DNA of 48,194 nt from JBBIPZ01 sp037442505 [NCBI: Deltaproteobacteria bacterium] (GCA_037442505.1 JBBIPZ010000014.1:1-48194); one strand, 5' to 3'; shown: positions 35,993 through 45,378, counted from the first letter of the stretch. The notes: generated from the sequence alone by a model not told the origin. Numbers and translations are program-made.

Positions 35993-38900
35993 ATGGAACA
36001 TATAGGCGTAGACATCGGTTCATCCTACCTTACTGTTGTAAAAACAGAAAGTAATAAAACTGAAGTTATACTCTATAAACCGCACAAAGGCAATTTTACC
36101 GAAATTTTAAACTCTTTAGATTTGTCGAGAAATAACGTTGTCTATACGGGAATCAACTCTTATAAATTAGGTGGTTATCACCCCTTTTTTTCATTAATTA
36201 GATATTCAAAATTATTTAGTGGCGTTCGTCATATAATTTATGTAGGGGCAAGTAGCTTTTTTATCATTAATCTTGATGAAACTGGTAACTATGTCAACCA
36301 TTTTTCTAATACAACTTGCGCTTCAGGAACTGGTTCGTTTCTCGATTTACAGGCTCGTAGGCTTGGCTATACCGCAGAAGAGCTTGGAGAGAATGCTCTT
36401 AAGGCAAAGGTTAGTCCATCTATCTCAACTCGTTGTTCTGTCTTTGCAAAAACAGACCTTATACATCTCCAACAGGAAGGCTATACCAGACAAGAGATAG
36501 CTTCAGGATTATGTAAAAGTATATCCGAAAATCTACTTGATGCCCTTTTAAAAGGCTCTAAGCCAGTGGGTAATGTGTTGTTAACTGGGGGAGTTTTCCA
36601 GAATAAGGCATTTTTAAAGGCTTTTAAAAGTAGGGTTGGTGATGTTGTAACTTTTTGTGATGAGCCTCATTTAGCTCTTGCAATAGGGGCATCTTTAATT
36701 GACAGAAAGGATGTTGTTAAAGGTTCGTCTTTTGATGCGTTTTTAGAGGACGAAAAGCACACACTAAGAACAGAGACTATTCCCAATAAGACAGACAATT
36801 ATCCTGATTTTTCTGCTTTTGTATATCACATAGATGAAAAACAAAACGAAACAACTATTTATGAAAATGATTTGCTAAAATCTGCAAAAAATCAGGTTTT
36901 ACCTGTATACATGGGAATAGATATCGGTTCTACCAGTACAAAAATCTGCCTGATTGATGATAATTGTAATGTTTTACTTTCAATTTACAGGAAGACATCA
37001 TCAGACCCAATTGGTGCATGCAAACTTGTTTTTGAAGCTCTAAGAGAAGTTGAGAAAGAATATCAATTAACGTTTCAGTTTAAAGGTGTTGCTACAACTG
37101 GCTCTGGCAGAAAGATGATAAAACAGGTTATTTCTGCTGATGATGCAATTAACGAGATTACAGCCCACGCTATTGCTGCTGCTTTTATTGACAAAGATGT
37201 TGATACTATTATCGAAATAGGTGGTCAGGACGCAAAATTTACTAAGCTTAGAAATAAAATTGTAACTTATTCTGTAATGAATTATGTATGTGCTGCAGGT
37301 ACAGGTTCATTTATAGAAGAACAGGCAGAAAAACTTGGTATTGGAATTAACGATTTTGCTAATGTTACTGTAAATAGAACACCGCCACCAACATCTGATA
37401 GATGCACTGTTTTTATGGAAAAGGATATAGAGCTGCTTATAGCTGCTGGAGTGCCTAAAGAAGATATAGCTGCTGCAGTATTGGTGTCGGTAAGGGATAA
37501 TTACCTTAATAAAGTTGTTGGTAATGTGCCGATGGGCAACAGGATTTATTTTCAGGGGGCAACAGCAAGAAACAGGTCACTTGTTGCTGTTTTTGAGCAA
37601 AGACTTAAGCAACCTATATATGTTTCTCCATACTGTCATATTACAGGTGCCTTAGGTTGTGCATTGCATATTAGAGAAAAAAATATAGTAAAATCTACTT
37701 TTTGTGGCATTTCTTTCTTCGAGAAAGAGACAGAAATAAAAAAGGAAGAATGTAATTTATGTGTGAACAAGTGTGCACTTTCTATTATAACAACAGAAAA
37801 TGATAAAGTTGCGTGGGGTATGAAGTGTGGCAGGGACTACAATGATGCAGCTCCTAAAAAGCATATCAGAAACAGCTTTATTGCTGCAAGGGAGAACGAG
37901 ATTGTAAGAAATAATAACTATACTAAAGGAAAAATCTACCTGCCCGACTTTCTTGCAAATTCTGAAAAGTTTGATTTTCTACATACACTCCTTTCTGAAA
38001 TAGGTATAGAGCCAGTAATTGTTAAACCGCACAAAAATGATTACGAAGAAGGGAGAAAACTGATTTTACAGGAGATATGTGCGCCGTGTGTTATTAAGTT
38101 TGGTGCTATTGCAAAATTGAAGGATATTCCGATTTTTTCACCACATTTTCTAAAAAATATAGTGCCAGAAGGATTGTCAGAGTGTCACCTCTGTCCATTG
38201 ACGCAGGCTATGCCGTCTGTATTAAAAACCCTTTTTTCTGAAAAAATCTTTATAACTCCTAAGATTTTTGAACATCTTCCTTATGATAGACAAGCTTTAG
38301 AGATATATAACTGCCTTAAACAGCATTACGATATTAATCTTGACGATGTGACAGCGGCTGTTTCAAAGAGTTTTGAATTAAAAGAATCGTTCAAGCAAAG
38401 AAGGTACCAGCTTGGCAAGCAGTTTATAGAAAATTTGAAAAAAGATGATATTGCTACTATTGTTATTGGGAGACCTTATATACTTTACAATAGTTATCTC
38501 AATCATCGATTGATTGATACTTTAGAAGATTACAATGTGAAGGCTATACCTGTTGATTATCTTGAAGTTAACTACGAGTTCTTACAAAGGCGTTTTCCCC
38601 ATATTTACTGGAATTATGGACAGGTTATACTGTCAACACTAAAAACTATTTCTGAAAAAAACAATCTTTTTCCAATAATATTCACCTGTTTCTCGTGTGG
38701 TCCCGACTCGTTTATTTTGAATTACTTTTACAAAGAAATGGAAGCTCTTAAAAAGCCTTTTTTAGCATTGCAACTTGACGGACACAGTGCGGCTACTGGA
38801 TATTTAACACGCATAGAAGCTGCTATTGACAGCTTTAAGAACTATCTTTCTACAGATACCAGGGGAAAACTTAGTAACAAGGTTTATAGTGTTCCTGCGG

Positions 38901-40069
38901 GGAAAATTAATGGCAGGAAGATTTTGATACCACCTATGGATATAGAGGGGGCGTATCTTGTAGCATCTTCTTTCAAAAGGATGGGATTGGATGCAGAGGT
39001 GCTTAATGAATCAAGTCTGTCATTTAAAGAAGGGCTAAAACATTCTTTGGGGCATGAATGTTCGCCATTTCATTCTACGCTTGGTGCTGTAATTCAAAGG
39101 TTAAAAAATAACGGCAAAGAACAAGTTACCTTTTTTATGCCTACAGGAACAGGCCCATGCAGGTTTGGTCAATATTCAGTTTTACAAGATGTTGTGCTGA
39201 AAGAGCTAAATTATAAAACTGACATCGTTGCTCCCAGTGGAGAAAACGCTTATAGTGGATTACCTTTAAGGTTGAGAATGGTATTTTTTGACACGATAAT
39301 AATCAACGACATACTGAGAAAAATCGTTTTAATTACAAGACCATATGAAGTTAATAAAGGGGAGACTGATGAGGTTTACGAGGATGTTTTGTTAAAGTTG
39401 TCAGATGCACTTAAAGAAAAAAGAGATTATATCGAGATGTTTAAAGATGCAATTAAAAGATTCAAAAACATAAAGACAGAGAAGGTTAAAAAACCTAAAA
39501 TTGGTATAGTTGGCGAGATATATGTTAGAAATAACGCATTCCTTAACGACCAGTTAATAAAGACGCTTGAGCTATTAGGTGCTGAGGCTTCTATTTCATC
39601 ATTTTCGGAATGGTTTTTTTATACACTATTTTCAGAAAGAATGAAAAAAAGACTCAAATTAGATAGAGATGCTGGTGTATTTGACAATCTTCGTTTATTC
39701 ATTAAAAACAACTACTACAATTGGCGAGAGCATTACCTTTACAAATTTGCCAAGCCCTTTTTCCCAATTTTTGAGCCAAGGATAGAAGATGTTATGGAGA
39801 AAGGGTCCCAGTATCTACCAATGGAGTTTCAAGGTGAAGCTATTCTTACTGTTGGTAGGGCTATTATATTTTTTGAACAGGAAGGAGTAGATGCAATAGT
39901 GAACGCATCACCAACATTTTGTATGCCGGGAACGTTATCGAGCTATCTATTAAAGGCATTAGAAAAAAGATATAAAAAACCAGCAATTAATCTATTTTAC
40001 GACAAGACAGGAAAGCCCAATATGGAACTTGTTCCATATTTAGAGTTGATAAAGACGAAAAGTGTATAA
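35993..40069 (+). CDS. Giant double-ATPase activase fused to a DUF2229/HgdB-like region
   Basis: A 1358-residue cytoplasmic protein of the 2-hydroxyacyl-CoA dehydratase activase (BadF/BadG/HgdC) superfamily. ASKHA ATPase domain 1 (about 1-235) has GVDIGSSYLTV and the cluster cysteines C109 (CASGTGSF) and C148. Domain 2 (about 305-560) has GIDIGSTSTK, EIGGQDAKF, C433 (CAAGTGSF) and C471. A Cys patch follows (C587, C590, C594, C612), then a DUF2229-type region from about 645 with QEICAPC, ECHLCP, CFSCGPDS and HECSPFH. The C-terminal part resembles the HgdB-like electron-acceptor component. By family, domains 1 and 2 would hold a [4Fe-4S] at a dimer-like interface and use ATP to inject low-potential electrons. 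No dehydratase alpha/beta genes are nearby, so the substrate is unknown. ATG 35993, no Shine-Dalgarno. Confidence 0.88.
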   Translation: MEHIGVDIGSSYLTVVKTESNKTEVILYKPHKGNFTEILNSLDLSRNNVVYTGINSYKLGGYHPFFSLIRYSKLFSGVRHIIYVGASSFFIINLDETGNYVNHFSNTTCASGTGSFLDLQARRLGYTAEELGENALKAKVSPSISTRCSVFAKTDLIHLQQEGYTRQEIASGLCKSISENLLDALLKGSKPVGNVLLTGGVFQNKAFLKAFKSRVGDVVTFCDEPHLALAIGASLIDRKDVVKGSSFDAFLEDEKHTLRTETIPNKTDNYPDFSAFVYHIDEKQNETTIYENDLLKSAKNQVLPVYMGIDIGSTSTKICLIDDNCNVLLSIYRKTSSDPIGACKLVFEALREVEKEYQLTFQFKGVATTGSGRKMIKQVISADDAINEITAHAIAAAFIDKDVDTIIEIGGQDAKFTKLRNKIVTYSVMNYVCAAGTGSFIEEQAEKLGIGINDFANVTVNRTPPPTSDRCTVFMEKDIELLIAAGVPKEDIAAAVLVSVRDNYLNKVVGNVPMGNRIYFQGATARNRSLVAVFEQRLKQPIYVSPYCHITGALGCALHIREKNIVKSTFCGISFFEKETEIKKEECNLCVNKCALSIITTENDKVAWGMKCGRDYNDAAPKKHIRNSFIAARENEIVRNNNYTKGKIYLPDFLANSEKFDFLHTLLSEIGIEPVIVKPHKNDYEEGRKLILQEICAPCVIKFGAIAKLKDIPIFSPHFLKNIVPEGLSECHLCPLTQAMPSVLKTLFSEKIFITPKIFEHLPYDRQALEIYNCLKQHYDINLDDVTAAVSKSFELKESFKQRRYQLGKQFIENLKKDDIATIVIGRPYILYNSYLNHRLIDTLEDYNVKAIPVDYLEVNYEFLQRRFPHIYWNYGQVILSTLKTISEKNNLFPIIFTCFSCGPDSFILNYFYKEMEALKKPFLALQLDGHSAATGYLTRIEAAIDSFKNYLSTDTRGKLSNKVYSVPAGKINGRKILIPPMDIEGAYLVASSFKRMGLDAEVLNESSLSFKEGLKHSLGHECSPFHSTLGAVIQRLKNNGKEQVTFFMPTGTGPCRFGQYSVLQDVVLKELNYKTDIVAPSGENAYSGLPLRLRMVFFDTIIINDILRKIVLITRPYEVNKGETDEVYEDVLLKLSDALKEKRDYIEMFKDAIKRFKNIKTEKVKKPKIGIVGEIYVRNNAFLNDQLIKTLELLGAEASISSFSEWFFYTLFSERMKKRLKLDRDAGVFDNLRLFIKNNYYNWREHYLYKFAKPFFPIFEPRIEDVMEKGSQYLPMEFQGEAILTVGRAIIFFEQEGVDAIVNASPTFCMPGTLSSYLLKALEKRYKKPAINLFYDKTGKPNMELVPYLELIKTKSV

Positions 40070-40139
40070 AAAATAAGCCTTCTATTGCATTTTGTAATAT
40101 TTTGTGTTTCAATTAAAAAAAAGTTATTCTGGAGGAATG

Positions 40140-40691
40140 ATGAGTTTTTTTATATTTATTCTGGCGTTATTAGTTTTTCTGGTGGTTTTAATAGTTTTTT
40201 ATTACAACAAGTTTGTAAAATTGAAAAATCAAGCTGATGAGTCTTTAAGTGGTATTGATGTTCAACTTAAACGTAGATACGATTTGATACCAAACATAGT
40301 TGAAACAGTAAAAGGTTACGCATCTCACGAGAAAGAAACCCTTCAAAAGGTTATAGAAGCGAGAAATTTTGCACAAAATGCCAGAGGCTTAGCAGAAAAA
40401 GCCTCTGCAGAAAACATGCTTACAGGTGCACTAAAAAGTTTATTTGCTATCGCTGAAAGTTATCCTGATTTAAAGGCTAACCAGAACTTTCTTGATCTTC
40501 AAAAAACACTCACAGAGATAGAAGATAACCTGCAGTTAGCACGCAGGTATTATAATGCGGTAGTGCGCGATTACAATATACTTTGTGAAGCCTTCCCTTC
40601 AGTTATTATCGCAAATGTTTTTGGTTTTTCTAAGAGAGAGTTTTTTGAGATAGAAGCAAGAGAGAGAGAAAACGTCAAAGTTAGTTTTTAG
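40140..40691 (+). CDS. lemA: LemA-family protein
   Basis: A 183-residue protein with an N-terminal membrane helix (about residues 1-24) and a long helical bundle. ADESLSGIDVQLKRRYDLIPNIVETVKGYA and RRYYNAVVRDYN are the LemA signatures. GGAGG precedes two adjacent ATGs (40137, 40140); spacing favours the second, so the in-frame extension back to 40104 is rejected. No YgcG/TPM or M48 protease partner is adjacent. Its 3' end overlaps convergent coaBC by 11 bases. Confidence 0.88.
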   Translation: MSFFIFILALLVFLVVLIVFYYNKFVKLKNQADESLSGIDVQLKRRYDLIPNIVETVKGYASHEKETLQKVIEARNFAQNARGLAEKASAENMLTGALKSLFAIAESYPDLKANQNFLDLQKTLTEIEDNLQLARRYYNAVVRDYNILCEAFPSVIIANVFGFSKREFFEIEARERENVKVSF

Positions 40692-41877
40692 AAAGAAAAT
40701 TATCTATAATATAATCGAGTATCGCCTTTGCCACATCTTCCTTTTTCATTAATTCTAAAGGCGTTACCCCCTTTTTAGACAGAATCGTAACTTTGTTTGT
40801 ATCGCTACCAAAGCCACTTCCTTCTTCGGTAACTTTATTTGCTACGATCATATCCAGTTTTTTGGTAACAAGTTTTTTATGGGCATTTTTTAACAAATGC
40901 TGTGTTTCTGCAGCAAAACCAACTACTACCGCATTCTTTTTTCTATTTTGTGAGACGAATTTTAGTATATCAGGGTTTTTATCCAATTTTAACTCAAGTG
41001 TTTCTTTATCTTTCTTTATTTTTTGTGCTGACCTGTTAATAGGTTTATAATCACATACAGCAGCAGCCATAATATGTATATCTGCATCAAGGTGTGATTT
41101 ACAAGCATCTAACATTTCTTTAGCAGACTTTACCTTTATTAGCTCAACACCATATAAAGACTTCAAACTAACAGGTCCAGATATAAGTGTGACTTTAGCG
41201 CCCATATTTTTAGCAACTTTTGCAAGGGCATATCCCATCTTTCCCGAAGAGTAGTTAGAGATAAATCTGACAGGATCGAGCTCTTCAATGGTTGGACCAG
41301 CTGTAATCACAATATTTTTGCCTTGTAATGTCTTTTCAAAAAATTGTGCCTTTATCTCTTCAAAAATATCTTCTACATCCGGCAATCTGCCTGAGCCATA
41401 AACGCCACAAGCAAGCAAACCTTCGGCTGGCTGCATGATAGAATATATTTTTTCCAATTTTTTTACATTTTCTTGAACAAAAGGATGTTTCCACATATTT
41501 GTGTTCATCGAAGGCACAATAAGCATTCTGGCATTAGAGGCAAGTACAGTTGTAGTTAGTAGGTCGTCTGCAATACCAGAAGCTATCTTCCCTAAGAAAT
41601 TTGCGGTTGCCGGGACAATGACGATTAAATCTGCCCTATCTGCAAGGGATATATGTCCTATCTTTGATTCCTGGATCAAGGTAAAAAGATCTATATAAAC
41701 AGGGTTGTTTGTAAGCGTTTGTATTGTAAGGGGTGTTATAAACTCAGTAGCATTTTTAGTCATTATCACATCAATGGTAAAACCATCTTTTTTCAAAAGC
41801 CTTATTAAATCGCATACTTTATATGCTGCAATTCCACCTGTTATGCCAATGAGGATGTGTTTTTGAGTATTACTCAT
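40681..41877 (-). CDS. coaBC: Bifunctional phosphopantothenoylcysteine decarboxylase/synthetase
   Basis: A 398-residue CoaBC (Dfp), catalysing two consecutive CoA steps. The N-terminal FMN decarboxylase has GITGGIAAYK, the catalytic-histidine region KIGHISLADRADL, PSMNTNMW and the active-site cysteine in GLLACGVYGSGR. The synthetase half starts at KNIVITAGPTIEELDPVRFI with the dimer motif NYSSGKMG and the lysine-rich ANKV loop. ATG 41877 overlaps the preceding small gene by eight bases. Confidence 0.94.
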   Translation of the reverse strand: MSNTQKHILIGITGGIAAYKVCDLIRLLKKDGFTIDVIMTKNATEFITPLTIQTLTNNPVYIDLFTLIQESKIGHISLADRADLIVIVPATANFLGKIASGIADDLLTTTVLASNARMLIVPSMNTNMWKHPFVQENVKKLEKIYSIMQPAEGLLACGVYGSGRLPDVEDIFEEIKAQFFEKTLQGKNIVITAGPTIEELDPVRFISNYSSGKMGYALAKVAKNMGAKVTLISGPVSLKSLYGVELIKVKSAKEMLDACKSHLDADIHIMAAAVCDYKPINRSAQKIKKDKETLELKLDKNPDILKFVSQNRKKNAVVVGFAAETQHLLKNAHKKLVTKKLDMIVANKVTEEGSGFGSDTNKVTILSKKGVTPLELMKKEDVAKAILDYIIDNFLSKN

Positions 41878-42139
41878 CAATTTCTACCCTTTTATAAATT
41901 AATACTTCGTAATTCATAACATCTACAACAAACTTCACTCTGTCAAGTTGAATCTCACATATTGCAGGCATATCAGAATGTTCTTTCATCTGCTTTTCAA
42001 CTATTTTATTTTCCTGAATCCAGTCGAGCATCTGCCTAACCTCAGTAAGTTCTAAATCAAGGTTAGTTATGAGATTGTAAAAAATATTGTTATGAAGTAT
42101 TGGATATATTTCTAACTCTAAATCATCTTTTTTTGTCAC
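41870..42139 (-). CDS. Small conserved-looking protein of unknown function
   Basis: An 89-residue soluble, acidic protein, not recognised. It has no membrane segment, signal peptide or cysteine cluster; a helix-rich middle (LELTEVRQMLDWIQENKIVEKQ) is followed by two strand-like segments. GTG 42139 is chosen because AGGG lies nine bases before it; the upstream GTG at 42148 touches that site. It sits between pcm and coaBC with an eight-base overlap into coaBC, in the place where many bacteria have rpoZ, but it lacks the omega N-terminal signature. Confidence 0.6.
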   Translation of the reverse strand: MTKKDDLELEIYPILHNNIFYNLITNLDLELTEVRQMLDWIQENKIVEKQMKEHSDMPAICEIQLDRVKFVVDVMNYEVLIYKRVEIDE

Positions 42140-42154
42140 GATAATCACCCTTCG

Positions 42155-42799
42155 TTATTCTGTCTTCCACCCATATGCTCCCACTAACTTAACGAATCTG
42201 ACGCCTGTCTGAGAAGATTTAATAAATTTTTCGCCTCTTTTTTCTATTACTACAAGGTCCTGAGAAAAAAGATCACCAACTGGGATAACCATTCTACCAC
42301 CATCTTTAAGTTGTTCCAGTAGAGGCTTAGGGATATCTGGCGCAGCAGCGGTAACAATAATAACATCAAAGGGTGCAAAATCTTTCCATCCAAAGGTGCC
42401 GTCGCCAACCTTTATCATTATGTTATGATAACCAAGCTTATCAAGTATCTCGCGAGCGTTTTTTGCAAGAGTAGGGATTCTCTCTACAGAATACACATTC
42501 GAGACAATTTCTGCAAGAACAGCACTCTGATAACCGCTGCCAGTGCCAATCTCCAGTACCTTATAGTTTTCTTTAAGTTGTAATAACTCAGTCATCAACG
42601 CCACAATATAAGGCTGTGATATAGTCTGACCTTCTCTTATCGGTAAAGGATAATCGTCGTAAGCCCTATGCCTTAATCCCTCTTCAACAAAGAGGTGGCG
42701 AGGCACAGCTCTCATCGCTTTAATAACAAGAGGATCGTGTATCCCCCTGTTGATAATCTGGTTTTGAACCATCTTTTCACGGGCAGCTGTGTAGTCCAT
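42155..42799 (-). CDS. pcm: Protein-L-isoaspartate O-methyltransferase
   Basis: A 214-residue repair methyltransferase that uses SAM to methylate isoaspartyl residues. The SAM site is [15 protein letters not shown], and the family-specific [13 protein letters not shown] and [15 protein letters not shown] motifs are present. ATG 42799 lies seven bases after a TATAAT box and has no Shine-Dalgarno. The start at 42835 would put the whole promoter inside the gene and is rejected. Divergent from glgP. Confidence 0.92.
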   Translation of the reverse strand: MDYTAAREKMVQNQIINRGIHDPLVIKAMRAVPRHLFVEEGLRHRAYDDYPLPIREGQTISQPYIVALMTELLQLKENYKVLEIGTGSGYQSAVLAEIVSNVYSVERIPTLAKNAREILDKLGYHNIMIKVGDGTFGWKDFAPFDVIIVTAAAPDIPKPLLEQLKDGGRMVIPVGDLFSQDLVVIEKRGEKFIKSSQTGVRFVKLVGAYGWKTE

Positions 42800-42806
42800 C
42801 ACAATC

Positions 42807-42835
42807 ATTATACATTTATAATCAGCAATATTCAA
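42807..42835 (-). promoter_or_regulatory. Promoter of pcm
   Basis: On the - strand TTGAAT (42830-42835), a 17-base spacer and TATAAT (42807-42812), ending seven bases before the ATG at 42799. The expected transcription start coincides with or lies one or two bases before the start codon. Confidence 0.65.
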
Positions 42836-42842
42836 AAAAAAC

Positions 42843-42870
42843 TTGAAATTGGCGCTAAAATCTATAAAAA
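42843..42870 (+). promoter_or_regulatory. Promoter of glgP
   Basis: TTGAAA (42843-42848), a 16-base spacer and TAAAAA (42865-42870). The -35 box is seven bases from the -35 box of the divergent pcm promoter, so the two polymerases would compete. The ATG at 42879 is eight bases past the -10 box. Confidence 0.45.
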
Positions 42871-42878
42871 TGTTTGCT

Positions 42879-44597
42879 ATGGATATTTCGAATTTGATAA
42901 AGAATCATAGACCGCATATTGCTTATTTTTCTATGGAGATAGGCTTGACTCCTGAAATACCCACATATAGTGGTGGTTTAGGTATCCTTGCTGGAGATAC
43001 AATTAAATCTGCAGCCGATCTAAAACTGCCTTTAATTGGTGTAACATTGTTAACAAAAAAGGGATATTTTGAACAGGTGATAGATGATGATGGCAATCAA
43101 ATCGAAAAAGAGTCTAACTTCAATCCAGAAGATTACATGCAAAAGCTTGATATTACTACTTTTGTTAATATAGAGGGCAGAAAGGTTTATGTTACTGCGT
43201 GGCTTTACAGAGTAAAATGCCCAACAGGTAGCGAAGTTCAGGTATTATTTCTTGACACTGATATTGAACTCAATAACGATGAGGATAGAAAAATAAGTCA
43301 ATATCTTTATGGTGGAGATTCTCGCTATAGATTCAAGCAAGAAGTGGTTTTGGGCATTGGTGGAATAAGAATATTAAAAGAAATAGGGATTGAATTTCGC
43401 AGATACCATATGAATGAGGGGCATTCTGCACTTTTAACGCTGGAGTTGTTAAACGACTTTAAAAGAAGTGTTGAGGAAGTGTGGGACGAAAATCTTGTTT
43501 GGGATGCAGAGGCTGTTAAAGAAAAGTGTGTATTTACAACACACACACCTGTAGCTGCGGGGCATGACAAATTTGAATACGAATTAGTGTCTGATATCCT
43601 TAGAGGAGATTACATCCCCATCGATGTTATAAAACGGTTTGGTGGTAAAGATAACTTAAATATGACTTTACTTGCACTCAATCTTAGTGAGTTTGTCAAT
43701 GGCGTTGCCAAAAAACATGGAGAAGTGTCGAGAAAGTTATTCCCCGGTTATGAAATTAATGCAATTACAAATGGTGTACACTCTTTTACATGGGTTTGCA
43801 AACCCATTGCGTATCTTTACGACAAATACGTTCCTGGTTGGGCTAACGAGCCAGAACTGTTTGTAAGGGCAGAAAATATACCGGATGAAGAACTTTTTAA
43901 CGCTCATCAGACTGCAAAAAAAGAGTTGTTTGATTATATTAAGGAAACAACAGGAGAAGAGTTTGATATTAATGTCCTTACTATAGGCTTTGCCAGAAGG
44001 GCTACTGCGTATAAAAGACCCGATCTGCTTTTTTATGATATCGAAAGATTTTTAAAAATTACTGCGGGTAAAGTACAATTTGTTTATGGTGGCAAGGCAC
44101 ATCCTAAAGACTATCCCGGAAAAGAAATTATAAAAAAGATTATTACCTTAAGCAAACAGCTGAAAGATAAAGTTAAGATTGTTTATTTGCAAAACTATAA
44201 TATGAATGTGGCAAAAAAAATTGTTGCAGGTGTTGATGTATGGCTAAATACACCACAAAGACCTTTAGAAGCTTCAGGAACAAGTGGTATGAAGGCAGCT
44301 CATAATGCTGTTATTAACTTTAGTGTGCTTGATGGTTGGTGGATTGAAGGATATATAGAAGGGGTAACCGGCTGGTCTATAGGTTCATTGCCAAAAGATG
44401 AAAAATTGGATGAAGATACAAGCCCATCGGATGCAGAAGATTTATACACGAAACTGGAGAATGAGATAATTCCAACATATTACAATAACCGTCCTCGCTG
44501 GATTTTTATGATGAAAAGTTCAGTTGGCAAGATTGCCTACTATTTCAATACACACAGAATGATGAGAAGATACGTCACCGAAGCCTTCATTTGTTAA
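42879..44597 (+). CDS. glgP: Alpha-glucan phosphorylase, short (GT35) form
   Basis: A 572-residue phosphorylase of the short form, releasing glucose-1-phosphate from glycogen or maltodextrin. [23 protein letters not shown] and [10 protein letters not shown] are family motifs, and the pyridoxal-phosphate lysine is about K472 in [13 protein letters not shown]. The usual regulatory N-terminal extension of about 800-residue phosphorylases is absent. ATG 42879 (MDISNLIKN) is preferred to the in-frame starts at 42843 and 42870, which lie in the promoter. The 3' end overlaps convergent surE by four bases. Confidence 0.92.
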   Translation: MDISNLIKNHRPHIAYFSMEIGLTPEIPTYSGGLGILAGDTIKSAADLKLPLIGVTLLTKKGYFEQVIDDDGNQIEKESNFNPEDYMQKLDITTFVNIEGRKVYVTAWLYRVKCPTGSEVQVLFLDTDIELNNDEDRKISQYLYGGDSRYRFKQEVVLGIGGIRILKEIGIEFRRYHMNEGHSALLTLELLNDFKRSVEEVWDENLVWDAEAVKEKCVFTTHTPVAAGHDKFEYELVSDILRGDYIPIDVIKRFGGKDNLNMTLLALNLSEFVNGVAKKHGEVSRKLFPGYEINAITNGVHSFTWVCKPIAYLYDKYVPGWANEPELFVRAENIPDEELFNAHQTAKKELFDYIKETTGEEFDINVLTIGFARRATAYKRPDLLFYDIERFLKITAGKVQFVYGGKAHPKDYPGKEIIKKIITLSKQLKDKVKIVYLQNYNMNVAKKIVAGVDVWLNTPQRPLEASGTSGMKAAHNAVINFSVLDGWWIEGYIEGVTGWSIGSLPKDEKLDEDTSPSDAEDLYTKLENEIIPTYYNNRPRWIFMMKSSVGKIAYYFNTHRMMRRYVTEAFIC

Positions 44598-45343
44598 GAT
44601 AACGTGATATCAAATGTGTTTTTTAGGCTTTCCATAGCGGAATAATTTGTAAGATCAAGATGTATAGGCGTGATAGACACATATCCCTCACTCACAGCTT
44701 CCATATCACTGTTACCTAACTTTTCGTAACTCATTTCTTCACCACCTAACCAATAATATTTTTTCCCACGCGGATCTGTTTTTTCAATAATATTATCACT
44801 GTAGCGCTTTTTCCCCATTCTTGTTATCTTTAAACCTTTTAATTCTGGATAGCTAACATTGGGAACGTTGACATTTAACAGTGTGTCATAAGGAAGCCCG
44901 GTTTTAAGAATTGTTTTCACAAGTTTTACGGCAAGTTTTGCAGGAGTTTCGAAAATAAAATCTTCTCTTGCAGCAAGAGAAATTGCGATAGACGGGAAAC
45001 CAAGCAAAAGCCCTTCCATTGCGGCAGAAACAGTGCCAGAATATGTAATGTCCTCAGCCATGTTTGCACCTTTATTGATACCCGAAACAATCAGCTCAAT
45101 CTGATTTTTAAAAAAGCCATTGACAGCTAAATTGATACAGTCCGTAGGCGTACCATCCACGCTAAATCTAAAATCATCTACCTTTTCAACGCGTAAAGGC
45201 CTGTATAAAGTCAGGGCTCTGCTGATAGCACTTCTTTCTCTATCGGGAGCAACGACTACAACATTATAGTGTTTCTTAAGTTCCTCATACAGTTTGATAA
45301 TGCCTTCGGATTGAATTCCATCATCGTTTGTGATTAAAATCAT
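44594..45343 (-). CDS. surE: 5'/3'-nucleotidase SurE
   Basis: A 249-residue metal-dependent survival-protein nucleotidase acting on nucleoside monophosphates. The metal site starts ILITNDDGI (D8/D9); SGINKGANM and YSGTVSAAMEG are family motifs. ATG 45343 gives the canonical MILITNDDG N-terminus and lies six bases after TATAAT, without a Shine-Dalgarno. The longer frame from 45409 would cover the promoter. surE and pcm are neighbours in many bacteria; here glgP separates them. Confidence 0.94.
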   Translation of the reverse strand: MILITNDDGIQSEGIIKLYEELKKHYNVVVVAPDRERSAISRALTLYRPLRVEKVDDFRFSVDGTPTDCINLAVNGFFKNQIELIVSGINKGANMAEDITYSGTVSAAMEGLLLGFPSIAISLAAREDFIFETPAKLAVKLVKTILKTGLPYDTLLNVNVPNVSYPELKGLKITRMGKKRYSDNIIEKTDPRGKKYYWLGGEEMSYEKLGNSDMEAVSEGYVSITPIHLDLTNYSAMESLKNTFDITLS

Positions 45344-45349
45344 GACAAT

Positions 45350-45378
45350 ATTATATGAAAAAAAGGATACTATTTCAA
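45350..45378 (-). promoter_or_regulatory. Promoter of surE
   Basis: On the - strand TTGAAA (45373-45378), a 17-base spacer and TATAAT (45350-45355), six bases before the ATG. This is the clearest leaderless arrangement in the window. Confidence 0.7.

Noticed and set aside
42800-42835. Longer N-terminus for pcm starting at 42835
   Set aside because: It would place the -35 and -10 boxes inside the gene and adds residues outside the family; ATG 42799 fits both promoter and protein.
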